DNA of 64,000 nucleotides from Coenobita brevimanus (GCA_032717465.1 CM064732.1:23425924-23489923), one strand, 5' to 3'; shown: positions 37,735 through 50,650, counted from the first letter of the stretch. The notes: generated by a model from the letters alone, not told the origin. A program made the numbers and translations.

Positions 37735-38510
37735 ACCATGTGGCCTAGTAGCGTGTTCAGCGAGTCAGTCAGGTCAGCCATGTAGTCACTGAGTTAGATT
37801 CTGAATCGGGCAGTTAGTCACTCACTTCAGACAATTAAACGGTTATGTAATTAACAAGTTGTCTGTCTTTTTCTTATTGGGCTAATAATTTGTTAGTACG
37901 TCATTTGCATTTTATTCTATCTATCTTCTAACGAATAGATTTTGCTTGGGAGAGAAGTTTCGAACTGGAAGTGTTTAAATAGAGCTTTCGTCAAACTGCT
38001 CACTACTACTAGTCCATTCAGAGTTAAAGAAAATCGTCTGGTCTTGGCGCAGGACGATTTAAAACAACATAATATTATGTAATGGCGTTAAATCCAGAAG
38101 CAGGTAAGAGTCACATTCCAGATTTGCTCAGTGAGTCATTCGGTTTCTCAGTTGATGTCAATTACTCCGCCTGCCAGCGTTTTAGTCAGTTAATCAGTCA
38201 TTAATATCATTCATATGCTTTTAGTTTTGCGATGAGACAGTTCTTTGGTCAGTCCGTCTGTTAGTCTGGAAGTCATGCAATCCAAAAATCCTCAGGCACT
38301 AATGTTCTCAGTTGATTAAACATGTGACCTCCCAGAAATTAAAGCATATGGATATCAAACAGTCAATGGCAGTGATTTAGACGGTATGCTACATAGTCCG
38401 TAAGTTCTCGGACACTCAGATTTAGCCTATCAGTCACTCAGTTCAGTAAGCCAGACACAGGATCTGAAATCATTGTCAGTGTCGCAGTCAACCCAGTCAG
38501 TGTAGAATAG
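37735..38510. repeat. Cryptic AGTC/TCAG-rich block
   Basis: Words AGTCAGT, CAGTCACT, TTAGTCAG and GTCAGTC recur at irregular spacing over about 800 bp without forming a clean array, as in an old tetranucleotide repeat or repeated short duplications. Confidence 0.55.
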
Positions 38511-38547
38511 CTCAAACCAACACAAGACAAATAATAACGAGCACAGT

Positions 38548-38571
38548 AATAATAATAATAATATTATTATT

Positions 38572-38602
<31 letters not shown>

Positions 38603-38627
38603 CCATGGTTATAAAACAATAATAATC

Positions 38628-38664
<37 letters not shown>

Positions 38665-38800
38665 CATGATTATAAAATAATAATAATTAATAATAATAAT
38701 AATAATGACTGCCAATAAAAATATATTATTATTATAATATTTACATTATTATTACTATTAATTACTGTTTATTATTATTATTATTATTATTGTTAATGTA
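38548..38800. repeat. (AAT)n/(ATT)n arrays
   Basis: Several AAT and ATT runs, in both orientations, so the single strands can pair with each other. Confidence 0.93.
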
Positions 38801-40382
38801 AAAAATAAAATACCTGCCACAGTCATATAACAAGTCCCTCAAAATAGTTCAAAGCCTTAAAAATGGGGAGAAAAAAACGCCGCGCCAAAAATAAAAGATA
38901 AAAATAACCTAAGCAAAAAAGCCGCCCGTCTCTTCGTTCTTCCCTCCTAGTTAGCGGCCAATCCCACAGCCAATCGTCCAGTCGGCCCCCCAGTTACCCG
39001 GGCCAACAGACAATCAGGGCCACCCAACCTGCACTCTTAAGTGAAGTGACTTCCCTCCCCACACCCACGCCAACCCACACTAGTTCACCGAGATACTGTT
39101 GAATGGACAGATGGATAGACTGACGGAATGATGGAACAGTGGTTGGATAGGCAGATAAATTGGTGGATAGACAAATTGCTTGATTCATTGATATAAGGTG
39201 GCTGGAGAGATTTACTGATAGATTAGATTCATGACGCATGGCTAGACAGAATTATCACGGAAGAGTGGCTGGATGGATGGATGGATGGATGTGTGAGTGG
39301 TTGAGTGGGTGGATAGATATAAAACTGGACGGGTAGACTGGTGAGTTGATGGACAGCTTCACAATATAGATTCGTAAACATGTGGATAGACATGCATAAT
39401 TACGATGTACTATTAATAGACTGATGAATAGACATACAGATAGATATATGGACGTTCGATGAGTGGATTGACAGACTGATAGGTTTACGGAGGACTGGTG
39501 GACACAGATAGATACTCATGATGGAAGGGCGGATGGGTTCACAGAATCTTGATGTATAGATAGATGGACAGATTTATGTTGGGTGAGTAGATATACAGAA
39601 AAATGCGCGCTGGATGGTTGGACAGAGTTGGATAATTTGATATTTTGACTGATATAAGGTACTGTAAAATATGGAAGATAGATAAATAGATAGTTGGACA
39701 GTACAGATATACAGTATATATACTCATGATACATCGGAGGACACAAGAATATATATTTACGATGAATGGGAGGGCTGATAGATAGACGGATGAATAGATA
39801 GACTGAGATATACATGGAAATGTCAGAGAGAAATGTTCCCTCTTTTATTTCCTTGAAAGGGAAGGTAGCAGCGCGCTGGGACTGGTGCCAGTTAGAACGA
39901 TATTCCGCCACTAGATGGCAGGGGTGTCAACTCGCGCGGGCAACTTTAACTTAGAGTCCTAGACAGTGTCAGCTAGGCAACGGAGACAATAAAAAAAAAA
40001 TGGGCAATGTTAAAATTGCGATCTGTGATACCGACCGATATAATATACTACAGTGATAGATGCAGAGGTGAATAAACTGAATAACTTACCATATCTATAA
40101 GAGTTTGTAAATCAATACAGGTATGTTGAGTGTTACTGAACCGACTCATGATAAATAAAATGTGTTCTGCTATAGGTAAATAAAAGATAACTTGATCAAT
40201 TAACAGATACACAAGTTATGAATAAATAGGTAAGTATATTTGTAATATGATTTAACAGGTCTTTGGTTCAATAACTTGGTAGTCTGAGAACCACACGGTT
40301 AAACTTACTGGCAAATGAGTGCATATAAATAACCCATTAAATAATAATGAACTCATAGCGGTTGTTGTTGTCGTCGTTTAAA

Positions 40383-40660
40383 GATATCTCCCTCCTACAG
40401 AGGGAGCTGGGCCATACATTAGCCCGGTCAGTGGGGATGGCTTTTGCCAGGAGCATATCATGGTGGGCACCTGCCACCCATCAGGGTCCGCACTCCGCTG
40501 GTGGGCCACCCACCTGTCCGCCAGGGCAACCGGACAGGCCACCAGAAAGCTCGCTGGCGCGGCGAGCAATGTCATGGCAGCTCGTTCGTTCGTTCGTTTG
40601 TAGATTTCCTTCGCCTTTAGCAAAGGCCGAGCCATACATTAGCCCGGTCGGTGGGTTCTT
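40383..40660. repeat. GC-rich structured island, possible dispersed element
   Basis: Much more GC-rich than its surroundings. GCCATACATTAGCCCGGTC occurs at 40411-40429 and again at 40631-40649, both followed by GTGGG. Between them are hairpin-forming words: GGTGGGCCACC, CTGTCCG...CGGACAG, and a CGTT run near 40582. Open frames on both strands exist (plus 40362-40691, minus 40635-40378) but lack recognisable domains. It is likely a dispersed repeat or non-autonomous element. Confidence 0.45.
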
Positions 40661-41926
40661 GATGGGCAGAAAACGCAGATATATTGATTAACTGATGTTT
40701 TACAGTTCGACAGACAAGAATAACAGTGCTGGGCAAGAACCGTTAAAATTGGAGTGGACAGTTCCGATTCTCAGTGCCAAAGGAATCGTTGGAACCAGTT
40801 CATATCAGTAGCTGAGTGACAATTTGCCAGCTGGGACGGACAGCATGTGATGCAGGTGCATTAAATAATAAATATTTACAATTTTACCTCTATTATGCGG
40901 GAAGAGAAAATCTAATTTACCAAAACACAGTATTATCAAAAATAATAATGCCAACCATTCGGAAATATTAAATAATATTAAATAAGCACATGCTTCTCTT
41001 TGTCAACAATAATAATGCCAAACAATTAAACCATTGGTATTTATTATATAAACATATATGGTTCTCTTAGTCTTTATAAAAAATAATAATGCTAACTATT
41101 GGGATATATTGAATAAACATGCTTCTCTTTCAAAAAAAAAAATAATGCCAACCATTGAGAAATATTAAATAAACGTACTTCTCATAACTTACTACTATCA
41201 GTGACAGACTGCAGTTAACAAAACATAGCACAATTTCTAGTGTTGGCGGAACCGCTTCTTGGGAACCAGTTCCGAGTTGGGAATAGATTCTGAGTTTACC
41301 TCATCAGAGTCGCTGCAACCGGTTATGGAACTGGTTCTTGTCCAGCCCTAGAAAAGATTGGTGCATTAATTAAATATCAGATTGGTAGAATGAACTGAAA
41401 AATTGATAACTTGAACTGAAAGATGCACGGATGTCACGACGAACTGAAAAGTAGAGACTGACTGACAAATAAATGTACTTGTGGACTAATATATACCTGA
41501 AATAGTATTCAGTTTTTATCCTATAAACATGCAGCTAGATCAAGGCCTTAATATTTTGTAGATTTTTTAGACGTGATACTAAATGGTTTGTTGATGAATA
41601 TAGGCTAGTTATGTAGTTAAATCATAATTTATGAAACGGGGTTATATGTTGGGATATTATATGAAGGCTGTATATACAGTATATAACTAATTAATTAATG
41701 GATGTTTATGTGTAAAACGGATAGAGGATGGATAAGGCAGATACAGTTATACGAGCATATAATTAGGCTATGACTGGGTATGATAACTGTATAGATGGAC
41801 AGTTAATGAATACAGTTAATATATATGGCACATGAATGGTGGATCAATACCACAGAGAAATAATTGAATAACAAATGATAAATGTACCACCGAAAATCTG
41901 ATGAAAATTCTATAACCTATGTGGAT

Positions 41927-42068
<142 letters not shown>

Positions 42069-42833
42069 GGATGGATGAAAGAATGACAGTAAACCGCAAA
42101 TATGGATAGCCTAAGTGATAGATACAGCAGCTAAGTTACAACTCATACAGAGAACAGAAGAAAAGATGGATAAATGATGGACACAGTAACTAAATACAAA
42201 CTGGTGGATAATGTAGCTATATTGATAAATATATGATTGATACGGTAGATACACAGATTGACAATTTTATGGATGCAGTAGGTAATAAATCCACAATTAA
42301 CGTAGTGATAGTTTTGCAGCTGGATAATTAACGGATGCAGTAGAAAGATTCATATTTTTAAATTTATACTTCTGCTGATATACATCGGATGGATACGTAG
42401 ATATACAGAGAAATGTATTTGAAGAATGGGGAAGATATGGAGATACATAACTTGTTTACTAGCATATATTGGTAGGCTGAGTGAAAAATTGAAATAGGTG
42501 TTCTAGTATCGAAGTGGACAGATGGAGGGATGTTTGGTGGACTGTTTTAAATGGAGAGCTAAATGGGTGTAGCCTACTGTAAGTGGTAATAGGTAGAGTT
42601 CAGCCAAAAACAGAGACAGGTAGAGTGTGGGCAGTTTTATGGATATTATATCTAGTATTAAGATGGTACATACGTATATACATACGGTACATATATCTAG
42701 ATACTGTAGATACAGTGCTAACACAGCTGACATTGGTGGGATAAGAATTCGGTACATAAAGTAGAACAAGAAAAATTGTATGACTAGAAAAATGATAGGA
42801 CAAGACTTTATATAAATATATATACACCGATAT

Positions 42834-42865
<32 letters not shown>

Positions 42866-42867
<2 letters not shown>

Positions 42868-43248
42868 TCATCATCATCAGCCGTTTGAGTATCCACTGCA
42901 GGACCGGCCTATCACCGACTGAAGACGGGACGATACAGCCAATGTATCTGTACCAAGTGGCTTAGGCTGTCTGGTAGAGATTGTATGTAGGGTGAGAAGC
43001 GTTTGTAACTGTAACTGTAATGTTGGAATGGCTTTGGGAGTGTGTGTAGTCTGTGAACCCAGTGTAATCGGCCCGCGCAAGCCGACTGGGTGCAAGCATA
43101 CTTTACAGTAAGCGACACTGGTTCAACCACAGCACCCCTTGTGTCCGCCAATGCAGTACGTGGCCGGGTGAACACTCCCAAAGTTTATTACCCTGGCGGG
43201 GCGCGAACCCTGGTTCACCCGTGTACGAAACGCACACTCTACCACTGA

Positions 43249-43250
<2 letters not shown>
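42866..43250 (-). mobile_element. SINE family 1, copy 2
   Basis: Same family as 13276-13672. B box GGTTCGCGCCC at 43209-43199 (minus). The A-box end is damaged by a small deletion at ACCACTGAGG. The 3' tail reads GGCTGATGATGATGATGA, then TA (42837-42865). On the 5' side it abuts AT/GT arrays (43251-43336). Confidence 0.8.

Positions 43251-43336
<86 letters not shown>
43251..43336. repeat. (AT)n(GT)n microsatellite
   Basis: About 47 bp AT then about 38 bp GT; an A22 run follows near 43360. Confidence 0.94.
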
Positions 43337-43338
<2 letters not shown>

Positions 43339-43384
43339 ATCAGAGTAAGCGTTAAACTGCAAAAAAAAAAAAAAAAAAAAAAGC

Positions 43385-44370
43385 GCGGAGCCACCACAAG
43401 TGTATCGGAGTAATTGTTAGTCCTGCTTTACCTACAGCCAGCTGAGTTTTGAGCGGGGTTAACCATACTGAGTTACAGTGGTGCTGACCTTTGGAGATCA
43501 CAGTAATATTTTGACATTTGCGGGTTTTGTGATATCCCTTTTGTACCTATTACTGATCTGTGAAAATTATCGTACCTTTTATTATGGTGTTCATAGTTTG
43601 CAGATGAAATGGGTGGAAGTGGAACGTACGAAAAAACTGAATTCCTTATTACCTCCAAATAGTTTTATTAAAGTTAGGATGTCCTTCGGTTCTCGAACAT
43701 GTTACAGATTTGACACTCCCTAAAATGATAAGCTTTTTGTAGTCCGAACATTAGAGAACTTAATCCCTTCAATCTGTTGACTTACTTCAAATTGTGGTTT
43801 TGTTATCACCGGGTGATAATAATCAGGTTAGGAGGAACACTGATTGGAGCGGTTAGAATAGGCTTCATGAACACCTTCGCTAGTAAGAGGCGTTCTCCAG
43901 TAGAAGGAAGACGTTTGGTAGTACAATTAACGAAAAAACTAAATACCCCAAAGTCAGGAGGTTAAGGTCTCTTTTCTCTGACTCAGACTTCTTGTTAAAT
44001 TTTGAGTAACGCTGATAATCGAAAATTTCATAAATTACTGTAACATTGAACATTCATTGTTCTCTAAATATATTTTGTGGAATGCTGGCTTCGGAAACTA
44101 TAAATCTTAAACGTTGTTGATCTGTGTGTTAAGAACAGTCATCATGATAATCCTGGAGATTATTGTAAAATAACGTAATCAGTGTGCTAAATGCGCTGTG
44201 ATATGAATATTATTATTATTTTTATATTTCATAATTAATGTGATGTAACTATAATTTGTAGTGTGAGTCTGTGGTCCATAGTTCTTGTGCTTCTTCTGCA
44301 CCTTGTTTCATTATTATTATCAGTATTTTTCATGTTCTCTACCCTTTGAATTTACTATAAAAAAAAATGG
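43385..44370. other. No gene recognised
   Basis: AT-rich, no motif. Short frames at 43478-43723 and 43777-43965 were not assignable. Confidence 0.4.
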
Positions 44371-44566
<196 letters not shown>

Positions 44567-44901
44567 AGCCTCTGTGGTACATGGTAGAGTGTGCGTTTCG
44601 TACACGGGTCAGCCAGGGTTCGCACCCCGCCAGGGTAATAAACTTTGGGAGTGTTCACCCGGCCACGTATTGCATTGGACATAAGGGGTGCTGTGGTTGA
44701 ACCAGTGCAGCTTACTATAAGGTATGCTTGCACCCAGTCGGCTTGCGCGGTCCGATTACACTTGGTTCACAGACTACACACACATCCAAAGCCACTGCAT
44801 CACTGCAGTTACACTTACAAGCACTTCTCACTCTACAGACAGCCTAAGCCACTTGGTAGAGATACATTGGCTGTATCGTCCCGACTTCGGTAGGGATAGG
44901 C
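44567..44901 (+). mobile_element. SINE family 1, copy 3 (left arm of a palindrome)
   Basis: Starts AGCCTCTGTGGTACATGGTAG; A-box-like TGGTAGAGTG, B box GGTTCGCACCC at 44617-44627. It lacks the usual CTGCAGTGGATACT tail, because it meets copy 4 near 44901 at GGCCGG. Confidence 0.82.
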
Positions 44902-45254
44902 CGGTCCTACCGAAATGGAGACGATACAGCCAATGTATCTCTACCAAGTGGCTTAGGCTGTCTGGTAGAGACTGTATGTAGGGTGAGAAGTGCTTGTAAG
45001 TGTAACTGTAGTGTTGTAGTGGCTTTGGATGTGTGTGTAGTCTGTGAACCAAGTGTAATCGGCTCGCGCAAGCCGACTGGGTGCAAGCTTACTTTATAGT
45101 ATGCGACACTGGTTCAACCACAGCACCCCTGATGTCCGCCAAAGCAGTAGGTGGCCAGAAGAACGCTCCCAAAGTTTATTACCCTGGCGAGGCGCGAACC
45201 CTCGTTCTTCAGTGTACGAAAAGGTACGCTTTACCACTGTACCATAGAGGCTCC
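44902..45254 (-). mobile_element. SINE family 1, copy 4 (right arm of a palindrome)
   Basis: Inverse copy of the preceding SINE, B box at about 45200-45190 (minus), ending CAGAGGCTCC at 45254 and followed by GATA units. The two copies join head-on without spacer; by eye they are around 90% alike. Confidence 0.82.
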
Positions 45255-45365
45255 TTTAGATAGATAGATAGATAGATATACATACACCAGTTAAGACATA
45301 TGCAAGCGAATTTGGGCATTGTAACTTCCAAAGCAGTCACAAAATGAATGTGGTAAAAACTCTTA

Positions 45366-45399
45366 ACATAATTCGAATTTTCGAAAATTCGAATTATGT
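45366..45399. repeat. Perfect 34-bp palindrome
   Basis: ACATAATTCGAATTTTC and its exact reverse complement, centred on TCGA at 45381-45384, with no spacer. Flanked by TA arrays at 45417-45463 and 45521-45560. Confidence 0.95.
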
Positions 45400-45411
45400 G
45401 ACGAGTATTTA

Positions 45412-45416
<5 letters not shown>

Positions 45417-45466
<50 letters not shown>

Positions 45467-45514
45467 ATCCACAAGAAATCAGCATATCTATGAATCACGT
45501 GTTATTGATTTAAT

Positions 45515-45560
<46 letters not shown>
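45417..45560. repeat. Two (TA)n microsatellites
   Basis: TA at about 45417-45463 and 45521-45560, 57 bp apart. Confidence 0.93.
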
Positions 45561-45563
<3 letters not shown>

Positions 45564-46412
45564 GGTGAGTACATAATTAAAATTCTGACATTAGTGACTT
45601 ACTAAGCGTGAATAAATCAGAATGACTAGTGGACTGACTGTTACTGTTGGATATTTTTTTTCTTAAAATCTATCAGATGAATAAACGTCATTTAATATTA
45701 ATTTTTTCTCCAAACGATTTCATACTGTTTATGGGAAACTTTTCGAACTAGAGGATTTGGGTATAGCTACTATTCATTCCTTCATTGTAAAGATCCTACC
45801 TACTTTGAATTAAGCATTCTGGTGGCAGTCTGAGAACATTAGATAACCAGTCATCATAGTGAAGGCTTCTGACCTAGGGCAACTGATATCGCGTAATTTA
45901 CTTGCTTTGTCCCAAGTATAAATATGCATCCTTATTTTCTTAAGATATCCTTCACTCAATGTCGTAGGGAATCCCCCACCAGCTATTAAGATAGCCTGTC
46001 AACACCAGAGACACAAATTAAAGAGGTATAGCCTATACAGTTAATCTAAGCCTTTCAGTAGAGTGATATTTCGTTAATTAAATTCTTGCCACCGCCTGTC
46101 GATTGTAAGCTATGGGGACATTTCCTATAGCCTAGTGGAGAAGTTAATACAGACGATTGTTTTGTCTCTCCCCTCCATCTCAAAAACCATCTCCTGAATT
46201 CAGTTAATACCTACGTCTAGCGGCAGATGAAATAATAAAAGATGTTATCGAAGTGTAGAGGAGAGAAATGTACCCGGCGACCTTTGGGAATGGCTGTCAA
46301 CTTGCGGTGTGTATATTGTGCGTGATGTTAACCAAACTCCATCCCGTCCTGTGTGTTAGTTTCACCGCGGGTATTAATTTAGTCACACCCCACACCACCG
46401 CAACCCTCTGTG
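45561..46412. other. No gene recognised
   Basis: Apparently unique AT-rich sequence, nothing coding. Confidence 0.4.
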
Positions 46413-46430
46413 GCGCGCGTGCGTGCGTGC

Positions 46431-46506
<76 letters not shown>
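46413..46506. repeat. (CGTG)n(GT)n microsatellite
   Basis: Short GCGT units then about 70 bp GT. The next 800 bp (46507-47389) hold no gene I recognise. Confidence 0.94.
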
Positions 46507-46507
<1 letters not shown>

Positions 46508-47389
46508 CGTTATTCTGTATATGTCTAATATGTGTCTGTATGTATGGTAAAGTGTATGCTTATGCATATGTGTGTTTAAGCGTCAGTGGGTGTGCGTGAC
46601 CGATGAGAGGACGACTGATGGATGTGAGTGTGCGGATGTGACGGAAGTACCTGATTCTCGTATACCATGTGTTATTCCCAGTGGTCTTCTCGTTGCACCA
46701 CCTCCACTGTTGTTTAGTACCATCCGACCAGCTGCCTCTCGGAGACTTGGACATGAACTGTAGGCGTTATGTTTTCAGCAGACGGATCTGGGTCATTCAT
46801 AATTTTTATAATAACTCATCGCTGTATGAAACTGAATGAATCTTAGTTAGAGAGTAAGAACGAGTTTCCTTGATTATACCAGCCATATCGACCTTACAGG
46901 CTGGATAAATGTTGTCATCAACCGAACGGAAGGCGGTTAGGGATTTCCATAAAGTTAATTCAAAAGAGCTATAATGTTAACTAAGCTCTGTATTGATAGA
47001 GGTGTGGAGATATTTATACACGTTCAACCATTTTGCCTGTCAACCCTTGCACTGTAATGAAGTTTTTTTTTTTTTTTTTTTTAAATCATGCTGAATCCAG
47101 ACACTTTTAAATACTAATTCGACACTCATCAGACATGAGAGTTTTAGGACAATAGTCATTATTCATTAACCATTTCATAACACCGGTAAACTTACCTTAA
47201 ACTTATTAAAATGCATAGTAATGGCAAGAATTTAACATGATAGGCGTCCTCTGGCAGAGGTGATTTAATTACAAATATGTTGGAAGGCTATGCGTACATA
47301 AACGTAGATGGATAAGAATAAAAAAAAAAAATGTGATGTGATGAATGTACTGTATATTTTATGGTGAAGTTAGGGCTACCAGAGATGTA

Positions 47390-48000
47390 TATATACGCAG
47401 AGACACATGTATATACATACATTTAAGAATGATATAATAGGTGTACATGTAATGATAATGCATGCAAATACGCATACAAGTATATTTACAGCGATAACTA
47501 TGCACACTACGAGGTACCCTGTACGTACATTGATACAAAAATTGCCACTTTTAGATAAACACAGCAACGACAGAGTTGAATCATTGACATGTGAATACGA
47601 GTAAACTAAATATACAAACAAAAGGGCATATATTTAATATATTCAAACACACAAACGAATACCGGTACACATTAATTTGTACATCGACAAACATAAGTTG
47701 CCTATGGGAATGGTCACATTTTTTCGCATGCATACTGTACATTATTGCCAAACAGTGATGCATGATCCATACTACTGATTAGTAAGGTGTTATTAGGTTT
47801 GGACACAGTAGATGACTGTCGTATACCGCACATAAAAACATGTATGCATTCATTCATACAGAAACAGGACCAACAAAAAATCAACCACTACATCACATAC
47901 ACATCAGTACCCAATTATAAACATAAATGCAGATAGATCACCACATACTGTACATACATACATACAGATGTATCATCATATTACATGGATCATTTCATGC
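47390..48000. repeat. Cryptic ACATA/TACA-rich block
   Basis: Words such as TACATACA, ACATGTATATACATAC and CATACAAGTATA recur irregularly; a clean run lies near 47952-47970. Same style as the other cryptic tetranucleotide blocks. Confidence 0.5.
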
Positions 48001-48037
48001 TTGACACCCAGCACAAGTCACAGCCTAATCACATTAT

Positions 48038-48292
48038 GGGCAGGCGGTGACTGAGTTGGCGAAGAGGTGGCTTGCTGTCTTGAATTATCCCAGGTTCGAG
48101 TCCGGGTGGGGCAGGGAACAGTTTATGGATTTGAATTTCAGAGAAGCAGACTTTCTGATCTATCAGAACATCCGCCGACATGTCACAAAATTACCTCCGC
48201 TAATACTAGTACACCAGTCCTGTATGAGACAGCCCTAGCATAAATTCAGTTTGGATGGTGGGTGTTAGCACCGAAGTGGTGACATGTGGAGA
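48038..48292 (+). mobile_element. SINE family 2, copy 1 (tRNA-derived)
   Basis: A box TGACTGAGTTGG at 48048-48059 (one mismatch to TRGCNNARYNGG) and a perfect B box GGTTCGAGTCC at 48093-48103, 33 bp apart. The body GGGGCAGGGAACAGTTTATGG...CCGCCGACATGT...ACACCAGTCCTGTATGA follows. The end after TGGTGACATGTGGAGATA runs into TATATA. It is not a working tRNA gene, since the acceptor and anticodon stems do not pair. Confidence 0.85.
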
Positions 48293-48304
48293 TATATATA
48301 TATT

Positions 48305-48640
48305 TTTTTTATGTGCTCGACCCTGGGCATAGGCCTCACAGCCTGCTCCCAAGGCCCAGTAGTCCTCCTACATACAATACACCTCGACATGTCACCACTT
48401 CGGCGCTAACACCCACCGTCCATACTGAAAACATGCTAGGGCTGTTTCATACAGGACTGGTGTATTGGTATTAGCGGGGTATTTTTACATGTCGGCGGGT
48501 CTTCTGGCAGATCAGTAAAGCCTGATTTCATGGAATTCAAATCCTTAAACTGTTCCCTGCCCCAGCGGGGATTTGAACCTGGGTCCGTTAGAACCGCAGA
48601 CAACCTCTCTACCGATTGAGCCACCGCCTCCCCCGATGTT
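48305..48640 (-). mobile_element. SINE family 2, copy 2 (tRNA-derived)
   Basis: Inverse orientation to copy 1. On the minus strand the A box TGGCTCAATCGG (48623-48612) matches the consensus perfectly and the B box GGTTCAAATCC lies at 48579-48569. The full body is present, with the extra 3' part TATGTAGGAGGACTACTGGG...CCTATGCCCAGGGTCG that copy 1 lacks, then an A/TA tail. Confidence 0.87.
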
Positions 48641-48690
48641 GAAGGACCACTGTTCTTTGGGAAGAGGATGAGCAGCCTGTGCCTAGAATA

Positions 48691-48725
<35 letters not shown>
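48691..48725. repeat. (CA)n microsatellite
   Basis: 35 bp CA immediately before the 5' truncation point of LINE C copy 1. Confidence 0.93.
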
Positions 48726-48726
<1 letters not shown>

Positions 48727-48727
<1 letters not shown>

Positions 48728-50650
48728 TCACTCTCTCAGTTTAAAATTCCTAGAAATCATGCAAAAGCTGTAATAAATCTAGCTAAATCAAATTTTCTTC
48801 AAAAGCAAGCATCAAAACTGCTTAACAACCCTAACGACAATAGAATACTCTGGTCAACTCTTGATTCTTTCAATAATAACTTTAACAAGTTATCATCCAT
48901 TCCCCCACTAAAATCTTCAGATGGCATCATTACAAATGACCCACGTGCAAAAGCAGGTATTTTTGAAAGTACATTTGCCAGAAATTTTACCATAGACGAT
49001 GCCAGCCAGAACGTCCCAGTACTAGGGCTTGACTCTCCAGAAATTGTCCCACTTAAAATACAGACAAGATACGTAAAATCCATCCTAGACAATTTACCCA
49101 CCAACAAAGCACCAGGCCCAGATGGAATTCCTCCAATTGTTTTGAAAAAGTGTTCCCCTGAACTTGCCTCTGTTCTAGCTAAATTATTCAGATTATGGAT
49201 ACGTACTTCTTCATTTCCAAATTCATGGAAAGAAGCCAATATCCACCCAATTCCGAAGAAAGGAAGTTCCTCTGAACCCTCTGATTACAGACCAATAGCA
49301 GTCACATCTTCTCTTGGTAAGGTATTTGAAACTTTAATTAATAAGCACATTATTAAACATCTTGAATCCAACAACTTAATTAGTGATAGACAATATAGTT
49401 TTCGCCACGAAAGACCCATTGACATACTCGATCTCCTGACTCATACCATCTATCAATCAGTTGACATACAGTACGTGGAGAAACTCATGCAGTAGCCCTT
49501 GCTATTTCTAAAGCTTTCGATAGAGTATGGCACCGTTCCCTGGTGTCCAAACTCTCTTACTATGGACTAACGTCTTTTGTTCCTTTGATTTCCTCATTTC
49601 TCAGTGACAGGAAAATAAGAGTAAAAGTAGATGATGTATATTCCAATTTCCACTCATCGCTTGCGTGCCGCTGGGATCAGTTCTGTCCCTAACTCTGTTC
49701 CTGGTTCATATTACTGAGCTCTTATCTGTCACCCACAATCCCATCCACTCATATGCAGATGACTTAACACTGCATAGTTCATTCACACTCAGACACCCAT
49801 TTACAAAGTCTAATATCTCTACCTCTCAACTCAGTACAGCCATCTCCATAAATCAAGACCTACCTACGATCATTGAATGGGGACAAAACAACCTTGTCTC
49901 ATTTAATGCTAGTAAAACTAAATATATATAAGTTACTAATAGACAGATATTGCCAGATTTTTAGATTACCTTCGGTATTACTAATATTCCCATCTCCAAA
50001 AGTATTGAAATTCTCGGTGTCTCACTTAACAATGCCCTCAGCTGGACCTCTCATTTTAGATCACTTGCTAAAACTGCCTCAAAGAAACTTGGATTAATGT
50101 ACAGAGTCCGCAACTTCTTCGTTGATGAGCAGTTAGCTGTAATATATAAGAGTCATGTGCACTCTCAGCTTGAATATTCCTCACTCTTGTGGAATGGATG
50201 TGGAGAGGTTGCATTAAAACAACAAGACAAAATTCAGAACAAGGCTGTTAGAACTATTAATAACCCTGCCATTACAAATGAAATACCTCCCATACAAGTA
50301 AGAAGGAATGTTGCCTCCCTTGCAATATTTTGCAGATAATTTTTATGGCAAATGCTCAGACGAAGTTGCGTCCATGGTGCCATCTCTCCATGCCTTCCCT
50401 CGTGCTACAGGGGCATCTGGTAGCGCTCATGACTGGAATGTCACTCAGCCATATTGCAGAACGTCTGCCTATCAGAATTCTTTCATTCCCCGAACTGCAT
50501 TTCTCTGGAACTCGCTTCCCAGAGTTGTTTCCCTCCAAACTTCAACCCGCAACTGTTCAAGTCTAACTGTTACAGATATTTTATGAACCTAGGACACCAG
50601 TAATCTAGTGTATGGATTTTTTTTTTTTCATTTGTTTTTCCTTTCTCTGT
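48727..50650 (+). pseudogene. LINE family C, copy 1 (jockey/CR1-like reverse transcriptase)
   Basis: 5'-truncated non-LTR retrotransposon. The frame is open from the CA array through 49495 (about 250 codons, no ATG needed), with [10 protein letters not shown] near 49102-49131, [17 protein letters not shown] (about 49216-49265) and [16 protein letters not shown] (about 49284-49331). A frameshift near 49495 is followed by SKAFDRVWHRSLVSKL, another before 49665, then SYADDLTLHS with the catalytic YADD at 49752-49763. LGVSLNNALSW (about 50014-50046) and the C-terminal AVIYKSHVHSQLEY (about 50135-50176) follow in further frames. The 3' region ends near 50650 after a T-rich segment and an A run. 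YADD is intact but at least four frameshifts make it dead. Confidence 0.9.

Noticed and set aside
39516..39911. 131-residue minus-strand protein rich in Ser/Ile/Tyr
   Set aside because: It follows from the GATA-rich cryptic repeat; no conserved motif is present.
42877..43181. Minus-strand proteins related between 13.2-13.6, 42.9-43.2 and 44.6-45.3 kb
   Set aside because: They are accidental frames in SINE family 1, whose copies carry polymerase III boxes and no conserved frame.
48038..48130. Functional tRNA gene
   Set aside because: A and B boxes are good, but acceptor and anticodon stems do not pair and the sequence continues into a repeated SINE body shared with 48305-48640.
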